Shown here: positions 52,073 to 61,402 of the stretch, piece after piece
Numbering within the stretch: the stretch's first letter is position 1
How the letters are laid out: every line of letters starts with the position of its first letter
DNA from: Pseudomonas reactans
GTDB lineage: Bacteria; Pseudomonadota; Gammaproteobacteria; Pseudomonadales; Pseudomonadaceae
Direction of reading: 5' to 3'
Length of the DNA stretch: 64,000 bases
NCBI RefSeq assembly: GCF_013385825.1
Contig: NZ_JACAPG010000014.1
Location: 310,001 to 374,000, forward strand
Translations under genes and position numbers: made by a program
The notes under the pieces: generated by a model
What the model saw: the letters and a program-made list of their open reading frames with translations, nothing else
The model's database searches: none
What the model was told of the DNA's origin: nothing

Positions 52073-52846
52073 ATGACCTTATCCACTCCCCGCCAACTCG
52101 AAGGCAAAGTCGCACTGATCACCGGCGCCAGTTCTGGCATCGGCCGTGCGACCGCGATTGTCCTGGCGCAACGCGGCGCCAGGATCGTCGCCGCTGCCCG
52201 TCGCCAGAGCGAGCTGAACGAGGTGGTAGCCGAGATCACCGCCCAGGGCGGTATCGCTTCCTCCATCGTGGTCGACGTGACCCGCGAAGCCGACATCATT
52301 GCCATGGTCCAGTTTGCCGTGGACACCTACGGCCAGCTGGACATCGCCTTCAACAATGCCGGCACCGAAGGCGTGTTCGCGCCGCTGATCGAGCAGGACA
52401 ACGCACGCTTCGACCTGGTGTTCGAACCCAATGTGCGCGGCGTCTTCAACTGCATGAAGTACGAGGCCAAGGTGATGCTGGAACAGGGTTTTGGCAGCAT
52501 CATCAATAATGCGTCCATGGGCGGCGTGATCGGTTTCGAGAATGCCGCGCTGTACATCGGCACCAAGCACGCCGTGGTCGGCATGACCAAGACCGCGTCC
52601 ATCGAGTGGTTCAAGCACGGTGTGCGGGTGAATGCGCTGTGCCCTGGGCTGATCGAAACGCCCTTCCACCATCGCGGGATCTGGCCGTCGGTAGACGCCC
52701 AACAGGCGTTCGCCGCCAGCACCCCGGCCAGCCGTTTCGGCACGGCTGAAGAAATGGCGACTGTCGTGGCGTTTTTGGGCTCGGAAGATGCCAGCTACGT
52801 GTCCGGTCATGCCCTGCTGGCCGACGGCGGCTACTCGGTGGCCTGA
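52073..52846 (+). CDS. SDR-family oxidoreductase
   Basis: A 257-residue classical SDR with TGASSGIG (about 18-25), NNAGTEG, and catalytic residues in NNASMGG and YIGTKHAVV. Similar proteins are called glucose 1-dehydrogenase-like, but the substrate is unknown. It converges with the LysR gene and the ends overlap by 16 bases. The 217 bases before it carry no gene apart from the upstream terminator. Confidence 0.9.
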   Translation: MTLSTPRQLEGKVALITGASSGIGRATAIVLAQRGARIVAAARRQSELNEVVAEITAQGGIASSIVVDVTREADIIAMVQFAVDTYGQLDIAFNNAGTEGVFAPLIEQDNARFDLVFEPNVRGVFNCMKYEAKVMLEQGFGSIINNASMGGVIGFENAALYIGTKHAVVGMTKTASIEWFKHGVRVNALCPGLIETPFHHRGIWPSVDAQQAFAASTPASRFGTAEEMATVVAFLGSEDASYVSGHALLADGGYSVA

Positions 52847-53745
52847 CGGTTACGCGCCTGGAAGAAGTCGATAAATGCCCGGAGCTTTCCGGGCATTTGC
52901 GCACGGTTGGCGTAATACAGGTGGAAGGTCTCGGCGGGCGCCGCGTATTTTTCCAGCAAGGCTACCAACGCGCCGCTGGCGATGTCCGCCTGAGCAAATG
53001 GCCGGAACACCAGGGCCACGCCACAGCCCAGGCGCGCCGCCGACAAGGTGGTGCGCATTTCATCCAGTACCAGGCGTCCCTTCACCTGGATCTCGACATT
53101 GGCCTTGCCGATGCGAAACGTCCAATCCATCAGCGGCCCGCGACTGCTCAAGCGCTGGTGGATGCAGTCGTGGGCCAGCAGGTCTTCGGGTGTGTCCAGC
53201 GGCGCCGAGCGTGCCAGGTAGTCGGGCGTGGCCACGGCCACCATCGGCTGCGACGCCCCCAGCGGCACCGCGATCATGTCACGTTGCAAGGCCTGGCCCA
53301 GGCGGATGCCGGCGTCGAAGCCTGCACCGATGATGTCGCTCAAGCCATTGTCCATGGCGATATCCAGGGTGATGTCCGGGTACTGCGCGAGAAAGGCCGC
53401 CACATGCGGTTCGATCAGCGAGGCGTAGGCCACGTAGGAGCTGTTGATCTTCAACGCGCCATACGGGCGGCTGGCGGTGTCGTGTACCTGCTGCACCGAG
53501 AAGCGGATCTGCTCGAGGGCCGGGGCCAAGGTGTCGAGCAGTTGGCTGCCGGACTCGGTCAATGCCACGCTGCGCGTGGTGCGGTTGAACAGACGCACAC
53601 CCAATTGCGCTTCGAGTTGCTTGATGGTCTTGGACATCGCCGTGGGCGTGACCTCCATCTCCGCCGCCGCCCGCGCGAAATTCATATGACGGGCCACGCA
53701 TTCAAACGCGATCAAGGCTGGCAGGTGGGTGGATTTCGGGCTCAT
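52831..53745 (-). CDS. LysR-family transcriptional regulator
   Basis: A 304-residue LysR protein. The N-terminal helix-turn-helix is FARAAAEMEVTPTAMSKTIKQLE, followed by LFNRTTRSVALTESG; the periplasmic-binding-like effector domain spans about 90-300. ATG 53745 is chosen as the family start. It is convergent with the SDR gene, so it may act elsewhere or on the neighbouring porin. Confidence 0.9.
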   Translation of the reverse strand: MSPKSTHLPALIAFECVARHMNFARAAAEMEVTPTAMSKTIKQLEAQLGVRLFNRTTRSVALTESGSQLLDTLAPALEQIRFSVQQVHDTASRPYGALKINSSYVAYASLIEPHVAAFLAQYPDITLDIAMDNGLSDIIGAGFDAGIRLGQALQRDMIAVPLGASQPMVAVATPDYLARSAPLDTPEDLLAHDCIHQRLSSRGPLMDWTFRIGKANVEIQVKGRLVLDEMRTTLSAARLGCGVALVFRPFAQADIASGALVALLEKYAAPAETFHLYYANRAQMPGKLRAFIDFFQARNRQATE

Positions 53746-53814
53746 GCAGCGTCTCGAAGGGTGGATGCCAATGGTGTGGCGCAGCATAGGTGAGTTCAAC
53801 TAACCCGGCCACGC

Positions 53815-53843
53815 AAAAAAATCCGCCGCAGAGTCTGCGGCGG
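53815..53843 (-). terminator. Strong intrinsic terminator on the minus strand, no gene assigned upstream
   Basis: Read on the minus strand, CCGCCGCA-GACTC-TGCGGCGG is followed by ATTTTTTT. This is a textbook rho-independent terminator. It lies upstream of the LysR start and there is no minus-strand coding gene before it until the HxlR gene beyond the porin. It could end a small RNA from 53844-54118. Confidence 0.75.
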
Positions 53844-54118
53844 CAACCAAAGGATTTTGTCGAAGCAGAGCGGCTAAGACAGCGTCTACGCTACACCCGC
53901 CGGCCATTAAAAATAGTGAAGTTTAATTAATCGAGTTTCATCCGGTAGCCCGCTGCAGGCCACGCAGACTGTGCTTAGAATCAACCCCGGCAACCACGCC
54001 GAACACAATAAAAAACCGTAACAGCTCACCTGCAAACATCTGCCCATTCAACTTTATGCGCCATCCAATCAGTGCGGTGTTTCTGTGCGCGCGTTCATTC
54101 TTCCGGGGAAGTCACAAC
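53844..54118. other. Intergenic region ahead of the porin, possible small RNA on the minus strand
   Basis: 275 bases without a recognisable gene. It must hold the porin promoter on the plus strand. An AT-rich stretch near 53908-53932 could hold a minus-strand promoter that would give an RNA of roughly 80-100 bases ending at the terminator at 53815. That RNA is hypothetical. Confidence 0.35.
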
Positions 54119-55441
54119 ATGATTAAACAGTCGAGTCTGTTAGCACTGGCGGTGTGTGCCGGTATCAGCCAGCTGGCGTTTGCCGAATCGGTCACCGACC
54201 AGGCGGACTCCAAGGGGTTTATCGAGGGCAGCAGCGTCACCGGGTTGTTGCGCAACTACTACATGAACCGTAATCGCCAAGGTGGCCGGGCCGATAACAT
54301 CGACTGGACCCAGGGCGCGATGCTCAACTACACCTCGGGCTTCACCCAGGGCACCCTTGGTTTCGGCGTGGATGCCTACGCCTACGGCGGGCTGAAACTG
54401 GACGCCACCCACGCAGACGCTGGCACCGGCAACCTGCCGACCGACCGCCATGGCGACCCCGAAGATGCCTACGGCTCCGTGGGTGCGGCGGTGAAGATCA
54501 AGATCTCCAAGACCCAACTGAAATTCGGTGACATACAACCCACCGCCCCGGTCTTCGCCACCGGCGGCACCCGCCTGTTGCCGCAGACCGCCACCGGTTT
54601 CGACCTGACCAGCAGTGAAATCGCCGGCCTGGACCTGGAGGCTGGGCATTTCACCAGCACCAACAGCGGCATGACCAGCAACCATGACCACGATATCTAT
54701 GCGACCTACGCCAATATCGCCGCCAACAGTGCAAGCTTTGTCGGTGGCAAATACACCTTCAGCCCGTCCCTGAGCGCGACCGTCTACGCCGGTGAACTGG
54801 AAGACATCTGGCGCCAGTACTACACCAACCTCAACTACGTGATCCCGCTGGCCCATGACCAGTCACTCGCGCTGGACGGCAACCTCTACCGCACCCTCGA
54901 CACTGGCAGCGCCAAGGCCGGCGCGATCAATAACACCACCTACTCGCTGGCGGCGGCGTACTCGTTCCTGCAGGCGCACACGTTGACGCTGTCGTTTCAA
55001 AAAGTGCATGGCGACACGCCGTTTGACTACATCGGCACCGGCAACAATGGCGCGGGCGAAGGCGGCGATTCGGTGTACCTGGCCAACTCGGTGCAGTGGG
55101 GGGACTTCAACGGGCCGGGCGAACAGTCCTGGGGCATTCGGTATGACCTGAACATGGCCAGTTACGGCGTGCCAGGGCTGAGTTTCATGGGCCGCTACAT
55201 CAACGGCTCGGACATCAATGGCACCCACACACCGGATCACAGCGCCTATGTGGGCGACTACGGTGCCGATGGCGCGCACCATGAAACGGACCTGGAGGCC
55301 AAGTACGTGATCCAGAGTGGCCCAGCGAAAAACCTTTCGCTGCGTGTACGCGATGCGATCGTGGCGTCGAACGCCGACCAACGCGATGGTGACCTGAATG
55401 AGTTGCGGCTGATCGTCGACTATCCGTTTACCTTGCTCTAG
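54119..55441 (+). CDS. OprD-family outer membrane porin
   Basis: A 440-residue porin with a signal peptide (SSLLALAVCAGISQLAFA, cut before ESVTD). FIEGSSVTGLLRNYYMNR and DWTQGAMLNYTSGFTQGTLGFG are the OprD opening; it ends in an aromatic-hydrophobic strand (VDYPFTLL). It lets a specific small solute through the outer membrane; OprD members take basic amino acids or carboxylates. GGGGAAG precedes ATG 54119. The end abuts the convergent HxlR gene. Confidence 0.92.
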   Translation: MIKQSSLLALAVCAGISQLAFAESVTDQADSKGFIEGSSVTGLLRNYYMNRNRQGGRADNIDWTQGAMLNYTSGFTQGTLGFGVDAYAYGGLKLDATHADAGTGNLPTDRHGDPEDAYGSVGAAVKIKISKTQLKFGDIQPTAPVFATGGTRLLPQTATGFDLTSSEIAGLDLEAGHFTSTNSGMTSNHDHDIYATYANIAANSASFVGGKYTFSPSLSATVYAGELEDIWRQYYTNLNYVIPLAHDQSLALDGNLYRTLDTGSAKAGAINNTTYSLAAAYSFLQAHTLTLSFQKVHGDTPFDYIGTGNNGAGEGGDSVYLANSVQWGDFNGPGEQSWGIRYDLNMASYGVPGLSFMGRYINGSDINGTHTPDHSAYVGDYGADGAHHETDLEAKYVIQSGPAKNLSLRVRDAIVASNADQRDGDLNELRLIVDYPFTLL

Positions 55442-55924
55442 TCATTCCGGCATAGCCCCCAACCGCTGGCGCATCCCCGCGCTGGCGGCTGGGCCGGCTT
55501 GGATCGTGCACTGGTCCAGCGGCACGCACTGGCCTGCCGCGTTCGCCATCGTCGGTTGTACCGGCAGCCCTGTGGCGCGCTCCACCACTTCCACACTGTG
55601 GCCTTCTTCTGCGAAATGCCGGTTGCCCCAGGCCACCAGCGACATCAGCACCACGCTGAAGTCCTCGCCCTTGGCGGTCGGCACATATTCGTAGCGTGGC
55701 GGTCGCTCGCTGTAGGGCCGCCGCTCCAACATCCCCGCCTCCACCAGGCCATTCAGACGACGGGTCAGCATATTCGGCGCGATGCCCAAGCTGCGCGAGA
55801 ACTCGTCGAAGCGGCGCAGGCCGTGCAAGGCGTCACGCATGATCAGAATGCTCCACCACTCCCCTACCCGCTCAAGGCTGCGGGCGATCGGGCATTCGTC
55901 GCTGATGAGGGACTTGCGTTGCAT
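55442..55924 (-). CDS. HxlR-family transcriptional regulator
   Basis: A 160-residue winged-helix protein with ECPIARSLERVGEWWSILIMRDA and FSRSLGIAPNMLTRRL, plus a longer C-terminal part with two Cys (GQCVPLDQC). AGGA lies seven bases upstream of ATG 55924, which is preferred over 55993. It is divergent from the FabF-like gene and probably controls it. Confidence 0.9.
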   Translation of the reverse strand: MQRKSLISDECPIARSLERVGEWWSILIMRDALHGLRRFDEFSRSLGIAPNMLTRRLNGLVEAGMLERRPYSERPPRYEYVPTAKGEDFSVVLMSLVAWGNRHFAEEGHSVEVVERATGLPVQPTMANAAGQCVPLDQCTIQAGPAASAGMRQRLGAMPE

Positions 55925-56031
55925 GGGGATTCCTGTGGGTCGGTGCAAATGTGCGTGGCGCCATGTTACTTTCATGATGATAGTGACGTCCATAGGGTCT
56001 GTTCCCTCACCGCAACCGGAGTCGATTGATC

Positions 56032-57300
56032 ATGAGTAAACGCATCGTTGTGACAGGCATGGGCGCGCTGACGCCGTTGGGCGCTGACGTGGAATCCACC
56101 TGGCGCCGCCTGTTGGCCGGACAATCGGGCATCCGTCGCCTGCCGGAAGACTTGATCGGGGATTTGGCCGTCAGCATCGGTGGCCAGGTGCAGAGCGCTA
56201 TCCAGGATCCTGAAGCCGGATTTGACCCGGACCGCCTGCTGGCAGCCAAGGAACAACGCAAGATGGACCGCTTTATCCTGTTCGCGCTGGCGGCGGCGGA
56301 TGAAGCCTTGAAACAGGCGGGTTGGGCGCCGAACACAGTGGAACAACAGGAACGCACGGCGACCATTATTGCGTCGGGTGTCGGCGGTTTCCCGGCGATT
56401 GCCGATGCAGTGCGCACTACTGACAGCAAAGGCCCGCGCCGATTGTCCCCGTTTACCATCCCGTCCTTCTTGAGCAACATGGCCGCCGGGCATGTGTCGA
56501 TCAACTACGGCTTGAAAGGCCCGCTGGGCGCGCCGGTGACGGCCTGTGCCGCGGGTGTGCAGGCTATCGGCGACGCGGCGCGGATGATTCGTGCCGGGGA
56601 AGTCGATGTAGCGGTGTGCGGCGGCGCCGAAGCGGCGATTCATCGGGTCAGTCTTGCCGGTTTTGCGGCAGCGCGAGCCCTGTCCAGCGACTTCAATGAC
56701 AGCCCTGAGCGGGCTTCGCGGCCATTCGACCAGGCGCGCGACGGGTTTGTCATGGGCGAAGGCGCTGGCATCCTGGTCATCGAAGCACTCGAACACGCCC
56801 TGGCCCGTGGCGCGCAGCCGATTGCGGAGTTGGTGGGCTACGGCACCAGTGCCGACGCCTTTCACATGACGGCCGGACCGGAAGATGGCGATGGTGCGCG
56901 ACGCGCCATGCAGCAAGCCTTGCGCCAGGCAGGAATCGAGGCGGCCCAGGTTCAATACTTGAACGCTCACGCAACTTCCACACCGGTGGGCGATAAAGGT
57001 GAACTGGCGGCGATCAGGACGGTATTTGGCGCTGACGGCAGCCCGGCGATCAGCTCGACCAAATCCGCCACCGGTCACCTGTTGGGCGCTGCGGGCGGTA
57101 TCGAAGCGATCTTCACCGTTCTCGCCCTGCGCGATCAGGTCGCCCCGGTCACCCTCAACCTGGAAACCCCCGACGCGCTTGCAGATGGCCTGGACCTGCT
57201 GCGCGGTGCAGCCCGGCCGATGCCCATTGAATACGCGCTGTCCAACGGCTTCGGCTTTGGCGGCGTGAATGCCAGCGTGCTGTTCCGCCGCTGGGCGTAG
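56032..57300 (+). CDS. Beta-ketoacyl-ACP synthase II (stand-alone FabF paralogue)
   Basis: A 422-residue ketosynthase with the full Cys-His-His triad: Cys172 (TACAAGVQ), His313 (NAHATSTPVGD) and His349 (SATGHLLGAAGG). The length equals FabF. No acyl carrier protein, fabG or fabD is nearby, and a divergent HxlR regulator sits in front, so it is likely a regulated second copy and not the housekeeping enzyme. GGAG lies ten bases before the ATG. Confidence 0.9.
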   Translation: MSKRIVVTGMGALTPLGADVESTWRRLLAGQSGIRRLPEDLIGDLAVSIGGQVQSAIQDPEAGFDPDRLLAAKEQRKMDRFILFALAAADEALKQAGWAPNTVEQQERTATIIASGVGGFPAIADAVRTTDSKGPRRLSPFTIPSFLSNMAAGHVSINYGLKGPLGAPVTACAAGVQAIGDAARMIRAGEVDVAVCGGAEAAIHRVSLAGFAAARALSSDFNDSPERASRPFDQARDGFVMGEGAGILVIEALEHALARGAQPIAELVGYGTSADAFHMTAGPEDGDGARRAMQQALRQAGIEAAQVQYLNAHATSTPVGDKGELAAIRTVFGADGSPAISSTKSATGHLLGAAGGIEAIFTVLALRDQVAPVTLNLETPDALADGLDLLRGAARPMPIEYALSNGFGFGGVNASVLFRRWA

Positions 57301-57365
57301 TTTGCCCCTGCGGTATTTTTCGGGGACCATGGGCGCCTTTCTGAACCTGCCAACGAGAGGCGCCC

Positions 57366-57746
57366 ATGGCTAACCACGACCTGCACTACACCCCGGATCC
57401 CGATGCTGACTCGATTTCTTCGGATGTGATCGGCTTCAACGGCATCCTGGTGTCCACCCAGATCCCGACCCGCGCCGATGGCAGCCTGGAGCTGGGCGAT
57501 ATCACCCTGCAAAGCGAATGCACCCTGCAAGCCTTGAAAGTCGCCCTGGAAAAGGCCGGCAGCTCCATGGACCGGGTGATGCACCTGACCATTTATCTGA
57601 CGGATATGGCCGATCGCGCCGCCTTCAACGAGGTCTACAAGCGCTTCTTTGCCAAGCCCTGGCCCGTGCGTGCGGCGGTTGGCGTGGCCGCGTTGGCGGT
57701 AGAGGGCATGCGCGTGGAAGTCACTGCGATGGCCGCTCAAGCCTGA
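57366..57746 (+). CDS. RidA-family enamine/imine deaminase
   Basis: A 126-residue Rid protein with Arg102 in WPVRAAVGVAAL and the C-terminal VEVTAMA, placing the active-site Arg and Glu as in RidA. It hydrolyses reactive enamine/imine intermediates. 65 bases separate it from the FabF-like gene; it may be in the same transcript. Confidence 0.92.
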   Translation: MANHDLHYTPDPDADSISSDVIGFNGILVSTQIPTRADGSLELGDITLQSECTLQALKVALEKAGSSMDRVMHLTIYLTDMADRAAFNEVYKRFFAKPWPVRAAVGVAALAVEGMRVEVTAMAAQA

Positions 57747-57816
57747 GTGGGTGCCGGTCAGGCATTTCACAGCTACAATGCGCGCCTCAACCGTGACAAG
57801 CCTGACTAAAAAAACT

Positions 57817-59796
57817 ATGTCCTTGCCCAAGCATCACCTGGAATTGCTCAGCCCTGCCCGCGATGTCGCCATCGCGCGCGAGGCGATCCTGCATGGCGCC
57901 GACGCCGTGTACATTGGCGGCCCGAGCTTCGGCGCGCGCCATAACGCCTGTAATGACGTGAGCGATATCGCGTCCCTGGTCGAATTCGCCCGCCGTTATC
58001 ACGCGCGCGTCTTCACCACGATCAACACCATCCTGCATGACAACGAACTGGAGCCCGCGCGCAAGCTGATCCATCAGCTCTACGACGCCGGCGTCGACGC
58101 GTTGATCGTGCAAGACCTGGGCGTGATGGAGCTGGATATTCCGCCCATCGAGCTGCACGCCAGCACCCAGACCGACATTCGTACCCTGGGCCGCGCCAAG
58201 TTTCTCGACCAGGCCGGTTTTTCGCAGTTGGTATTGGCCCGTGAGCTGAACCTGCAGGAAATCCGTGCCATTGCTGACGAAACCGATGCCGCCATCGAGT
58301 TCTTCATCCACGGCGCCCTGTGCGTGGCGTTTTCCGGGCAGTGCAACATCTCTCACGCACAGAACGGCCGCAGCGCCAACCGGGGTGATTGCTCCCAGGC
58401 CTGCCGTTTGCCGTACACCTTGAAAGATGACCAGGGCCGCGTCGTGGCCTTTGAAAAGCACCTGCTGTCGATGAAAGACAACAACCAGAGCGCCAACATT
58501 CGCGCGCTGGTCGAAGCCGGCGTGCGTTCGTTCAAGATCGAAGGCCGCTACAAGGACATGGGTTATGTGAAGAACATCACCGCCTATTACCGACAGCGCC
58601 TGGATGATGTGCTTGAAGACCGCCCGGACCTGGCGCGTGCTTCCAGCGGCCGTACCGCGCACTTCTTCCTGCCGGACCCGGAAAAAACCTTCCACCGTGG
58701 CAGCACTGACTACTTCGTCACCGACCGCAAGGTCGACATCGGCGCCTTCGACACTCCAACCTTCACCGGCCTGCCGGTGGGTGTGGTGGAAAAAGCCGGC
58801 AAGCGTGACCTGCAAGTGGTCACCCATGAGCCGCTGTCCAATGGCGACGGTCTGAACGTGCTGATCAAGCGCGAAGTGGTGGGTTTCCGCGCCAACATCG
58901 CCGAGCCTAAAGGCGAGTTCGAGGAAGATGGCGAGAAGCGCTATCGCTACCGCGTCGAGCCGAACGAAATGCCGGCCGGCCTGCACCAGCTGCGCCCGCA
59001 TCATCCGCTGAACCGCAACCTGGACCACAACTGGCAACAGGCGCTGCTCAAGACTTCATCCGAACGCCGCATCGGCCTGACCTGGACCGCTCGTCTGCGC
59101 GAAGCACAGCTGGAAGTCACCGCCACCAGTGAAGAAGGCATCAGCGCCAGCGTCACCCTGCCCGGCCCGTTCGGCGTAGCCAACAAGCCAGAACAGGCGC
59201 TGGACACCCTGCGCGACCTGCTCGGTCAACTGGGCACCACCGAATACCATGCGACCGACATCCAACTGGATGCGCCGCAGGCGTTCTTCATCCCCAACTC
59301 GCAGCTCAAGGCCTTGCGCCGCGAAGTGATCGAAGCGCTGACCGCTGCCCGTGTGGCCGCGCACCCGCGTGGTGGTCGCAAAGCCGAAACCTCGCCGCCG
59401 CCGGTGTACCCGGAAGCGCATCTGTCGTTCCTGGCCAACGTCTACAACCAGAAGGCCCGTGATTTCTATTACCGTCACGGCGTGAAGCTAATCGACGCCG
59501 CCTTCGAAGCCCACGAAGAAACCGGCGAAGTGCCGGTGATGATCACCAAGCACTGCCTGCGCTTCTCGTTCAACCTGTGCCCTAAACAGGCCAAGGGTGT
59601 GACGGGCGTGAAGACCAAGGTCGCGCCGATGCAACTGATTCACGGCGATGAAGTGCTGACTCTGAAGTTCGACTGCAAGCCGTGCGAAATGCACGTGGTG
59701 GGCAAGATCAAGGGCCACATCCTTGGCTTGCCGCAGCCAGGCAGCGCAGTGGAGCACTTCAACCCGGAAAACATCATTTTCCAGGGTACGCACTGA
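57817..59796 (+). CDS. rlhA: U32-family 23S rRNA hydroxylation protein (RlhA/YdcP-like)
   Basis: A 659-residue U32 'peptidase' family protein. ELLSPARDVAIAREAILHGA opens the barrel; GALCVAFSGQCNISH and RGDCSQACRLPY give conserved cysteines, with more in the C-terminal part (KHCLRFSFNLCPKQ, CKPCEMH). Length matches RlhA, which hydroxylates C2501 of 23S rRNA, and not the shorter TrhP/UbiU. No Shine-Dalgarno is obvious before ATG 57817. The end overlaps the EamA gene by 23 bases. Confidence 0.87.
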   Translation: MSLPKHHLELLSPARDVAIAREAILHGADAVYIGGPSFGARHNACNDVSDIASLVEFARRYHARVFTTINTILHDNELEPARKLIHQLYDAGVDALIVQDLGVMELDIPPIELHASTQTDIRTLGRAKFLDQAGFSQLVLARELNLQEIRAIADETDAAIEFFIHGALCVAFSGQCNISHAQNGRSANRGDCSQACRLPYTLKDDQGRVVAFEKHLLSMKDNNQSANIRALVEAGVRSFKIEGRYKDMGYVKNITAYYRQRLDDVLEDRPDLARASSGRTAHFFLPDPEKTFHRGSTDYFVTDRKVDIGAFDTPTFTGLPVGVVEKAGKRDLQVVTHEPLSNGDGLNVLIKREVVGFRANIAEPKGEFEEDGEKRYRYRVEPNEMPAGLHQLRPHHPLNRNLDHNWQQALLKTSSERRIGLTWTARLREAQLEVTATSEEGISASVTLPGPFGVANKPEQALDTLRDLLGQLGTTEYHATDIQLDAPQAFFIPNSQLKALRREVIEALTAARVAAHPRGGRKAETSPPPVYPEAHLSFLANVYNQKARDFYYRHGVKLIDAAFEAHEETGEVPVMITKHCLRFSFNLCPKQAKGVTGVKTKVAPMQLIHGDEVLTLKFDCKPCEMHVVGKIKGHILGLPQPGSAVEHFNPENIIFQGTH

Positions 59797-60676
59797 GCCT
59801 CCGGGAGCGGGGCCACCACCAGCCCCGCTGCAACCCCGCCGCCGCCAGCAGAATTGCCGCCACACCCAGCCATTGCAGCCAGCCCAGGCGGTGCCCAAAG
59901 GCGATCCAATCGACGAAGATCGCCGCAATCGGGTATATGAATGACAGCGCGCCGGTAATGGCCGTGGGCAGTTTCTGGATCGCGCCGTACAGCAACACGT
60001 ACATCAAACCGGTGTGCACCACGCCGAGGGTTACCAATGCCGCCCAGGCATTGGGGGTGGCCGGCAGACTGTTCCAAGGCACCATTGGCGCGAGTAACAG
60101 CGCGCCGGTGGTCACCTGGATCAACGCCATCAAATGCGGCGGTACTTCTTTCAAACGCTTGATGATCAGCGCCGCAATCGCATACAGGAACGCCGCGCCC
60201 AGCGCCAAGGCGATGCCGGTCAGGTAATCGTCGCCGGTCTGCTGGTCGCCATGGGCGGTGACAATCGCGAGCATGCCCAGGAACGCCACGCTCAGCCACG
60301 CCAGTTTCTGCACGGTGATTTTTTCGCCCAGGAACAGCGCCGCCAGCATTACCAGCATGAACGGCTGCACGTTATACACCGCCGTGCTGATGGCGATGGA
60401 CGCGCGGGAATAGGATTCGAACAGCAGCAACCAATTGCCGACAATCGCCACGCCACTGAGCATCGCCAGGCCGAGCTTGGCCCAGGTCAGCAGGTCCAGG
60501 CGCAGGTAACCCAGCAGTGCGCAGACCAGCAACAGCGTCAGCCCGCCGATCACACAGCGCCAGAACACCACTTCGATCACCGACACGCCAGAGACCAGTA
60601 CAAACCAGCCAATGGTGCCCGAGATCAGCATAGCGGCGACCATTTCCCACGACCCGCGACGGATGGATGTGTCCAT
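59774..60676 (-). CDS. EamA/DMT-family transporter
   Basis: A 300-residue protein with ten predicted helices in two EamA repeats. The first has WEMVAAMLISGTIGWFVLVSG and the second AFLYAIAALIIKRLK. It likely exports an amino acid or metabolite. GAGGAG lies nine bases upstream of the ATG. A divergent Lrp-type regulator starts 109 bases away, as is common for amino acid exporters. Confidence 0.9.
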   Translation of the reverse strand: MDTSIRRGSWEMVAAMLISGTIGWFVLVSGVSVIEVVFWRCVIGGLTLLLVCALLGYLRLDLLTWAKLGLAMLSGVAIVGNWLLLFESYSRASIAISTAVYNVQPFMLVMLAALFLGEKITVQKLAWLSVAFLGMLAIVTAHGDQQTGDDYLTGIALALGAAFLYAIAALIIKRLKEVPPHLMALIQVTTGALLLAPMVPWNSLPATPNAWAALVTLGVVHTGLMYVLLYGAIQKLPTAITGALSFIYPIAAIFVDWIAFGHRLGWLQWLGVAAILLAAAGLQRGWWWPRSRRLSAYPGK

Positions 60677-60785
60677 GATTGAAGCTCCTCAAGTGAGGCT
60701 CAATTATGGCAATCTGCTCAGCAGCGGCTCCAGCGCCTAAAAAAGGCCAAACCGCTGGATTGCCTTTACTTATTAGGTGGACACC

Positions 60786-61229
60786 ATGATTGACACCATC
60801 GACCAGCAACTCATCGCCGCCTTGATGGACGACTCGCGCCTGTCGCTCAAGGCCCTGGCCGGCATTACCGGGCTGTCCTCGCCCAGTGTCGGCGAGCGTC
60901 TGCGCCGTCTCGAAGAACGCGGCGTACTGACCCACTACACCGTCACCATAGACCCCAAGCATTTCGGCTACCTGCTGCAAGCCATCGTGCGCATCCGCCC
61001 CCTGCCCGGCAAATTGCAGGAGGTGGAGCGACAGATCCAGGCGATTCCCGAATTCACCGAGTGCGACAAGGTGACGGGCGATGATTGCTTCATCGCGCGC
61101 CTGCATGTACGCACCATGGATCATCTGGACAGCCTGCTCGATAGGCTCAATGCCTATGCCGAGACCAACACCGCCATCGTCAAGAAAACCCCGGTGAAAC
61201 GACGCTTGCCGCCGCTGGGCGATTCGTGA
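60786..61229 (+). CDS. Lrp/AsnC-family transcriptional regulator
   Basis: A 147-residue regulator with an N-terminal helix-turn-helix (LSLKALAGITGLSSPSVGERL) and the RAM ligand domain (about 65-135, TGDDCFIARLHVRTMDHL). AGGTGG precedes ATG 60786. It is divergent from the EamA exporter, which it likely controls in response to an amino acid. Confidence 0.92.
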   Translation: MIDTIDQQLIAALMDDSRLSLKALAGITGLSSPSVGERLRRLEERGVLTHYTVTIDPKHFGYLLQAIVRIRPLPGKLQEVERQIQAIPEFTECDKVTGDDCFIARLHVRTMDHLDSLLDRLNAYAETNTAIVKKTPVKRRLPPLGDS

Positions 61230-61297
61230 TTTTGAGTCAACAGCGCAATGCCTGGGATCAACAGGTGAAACGCTCATGTACGACCCATCGCTGATAA

Positions 61298-61388
61298 CTG
61301 TGGGAGCTGGCTTGCCTGCGATAGCGGTGGATCAGCGACGCAAGTGTAAGCTGACAGTCAGCCATCGCAGGCAAGCCAGCTCCCACAG
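61298..61388. repeat. REP pair (REPIN), near-perfect
   Basis: CTGTGGGAGCTGGCTTGCC at the left is matched by GGCAAGCCAGCTCCCACAG at the right, with 25-base arms (61298-61322 and 61364-61388). The core is TGGGAGC in place of TAGGAGC of the first copy, a common subtype. It lies between the convergent Lrp and xylulokinase genes. Confidence 0.92.
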
Positions 61389-61402
61389 TGGGTCCGCATC
61401 GC

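Noticed and set aside
51900..52115. 71-residue minus-strand frame
   Set aside because: It lies in an intergenic region and runs antisense into the SDR gene; no ribosome site or family likeness.
55972..57330. 452-residue minus-strand frame opposite the FabF gene
   Set aside because: Antisense shadow; the FabF catalytic triad is in the other frame.
57787..59037. 416-residue minus-strand frame opposite rlhA
   Set aside because: Antisense shadow with no motif; rlhA has conserved cysteines.
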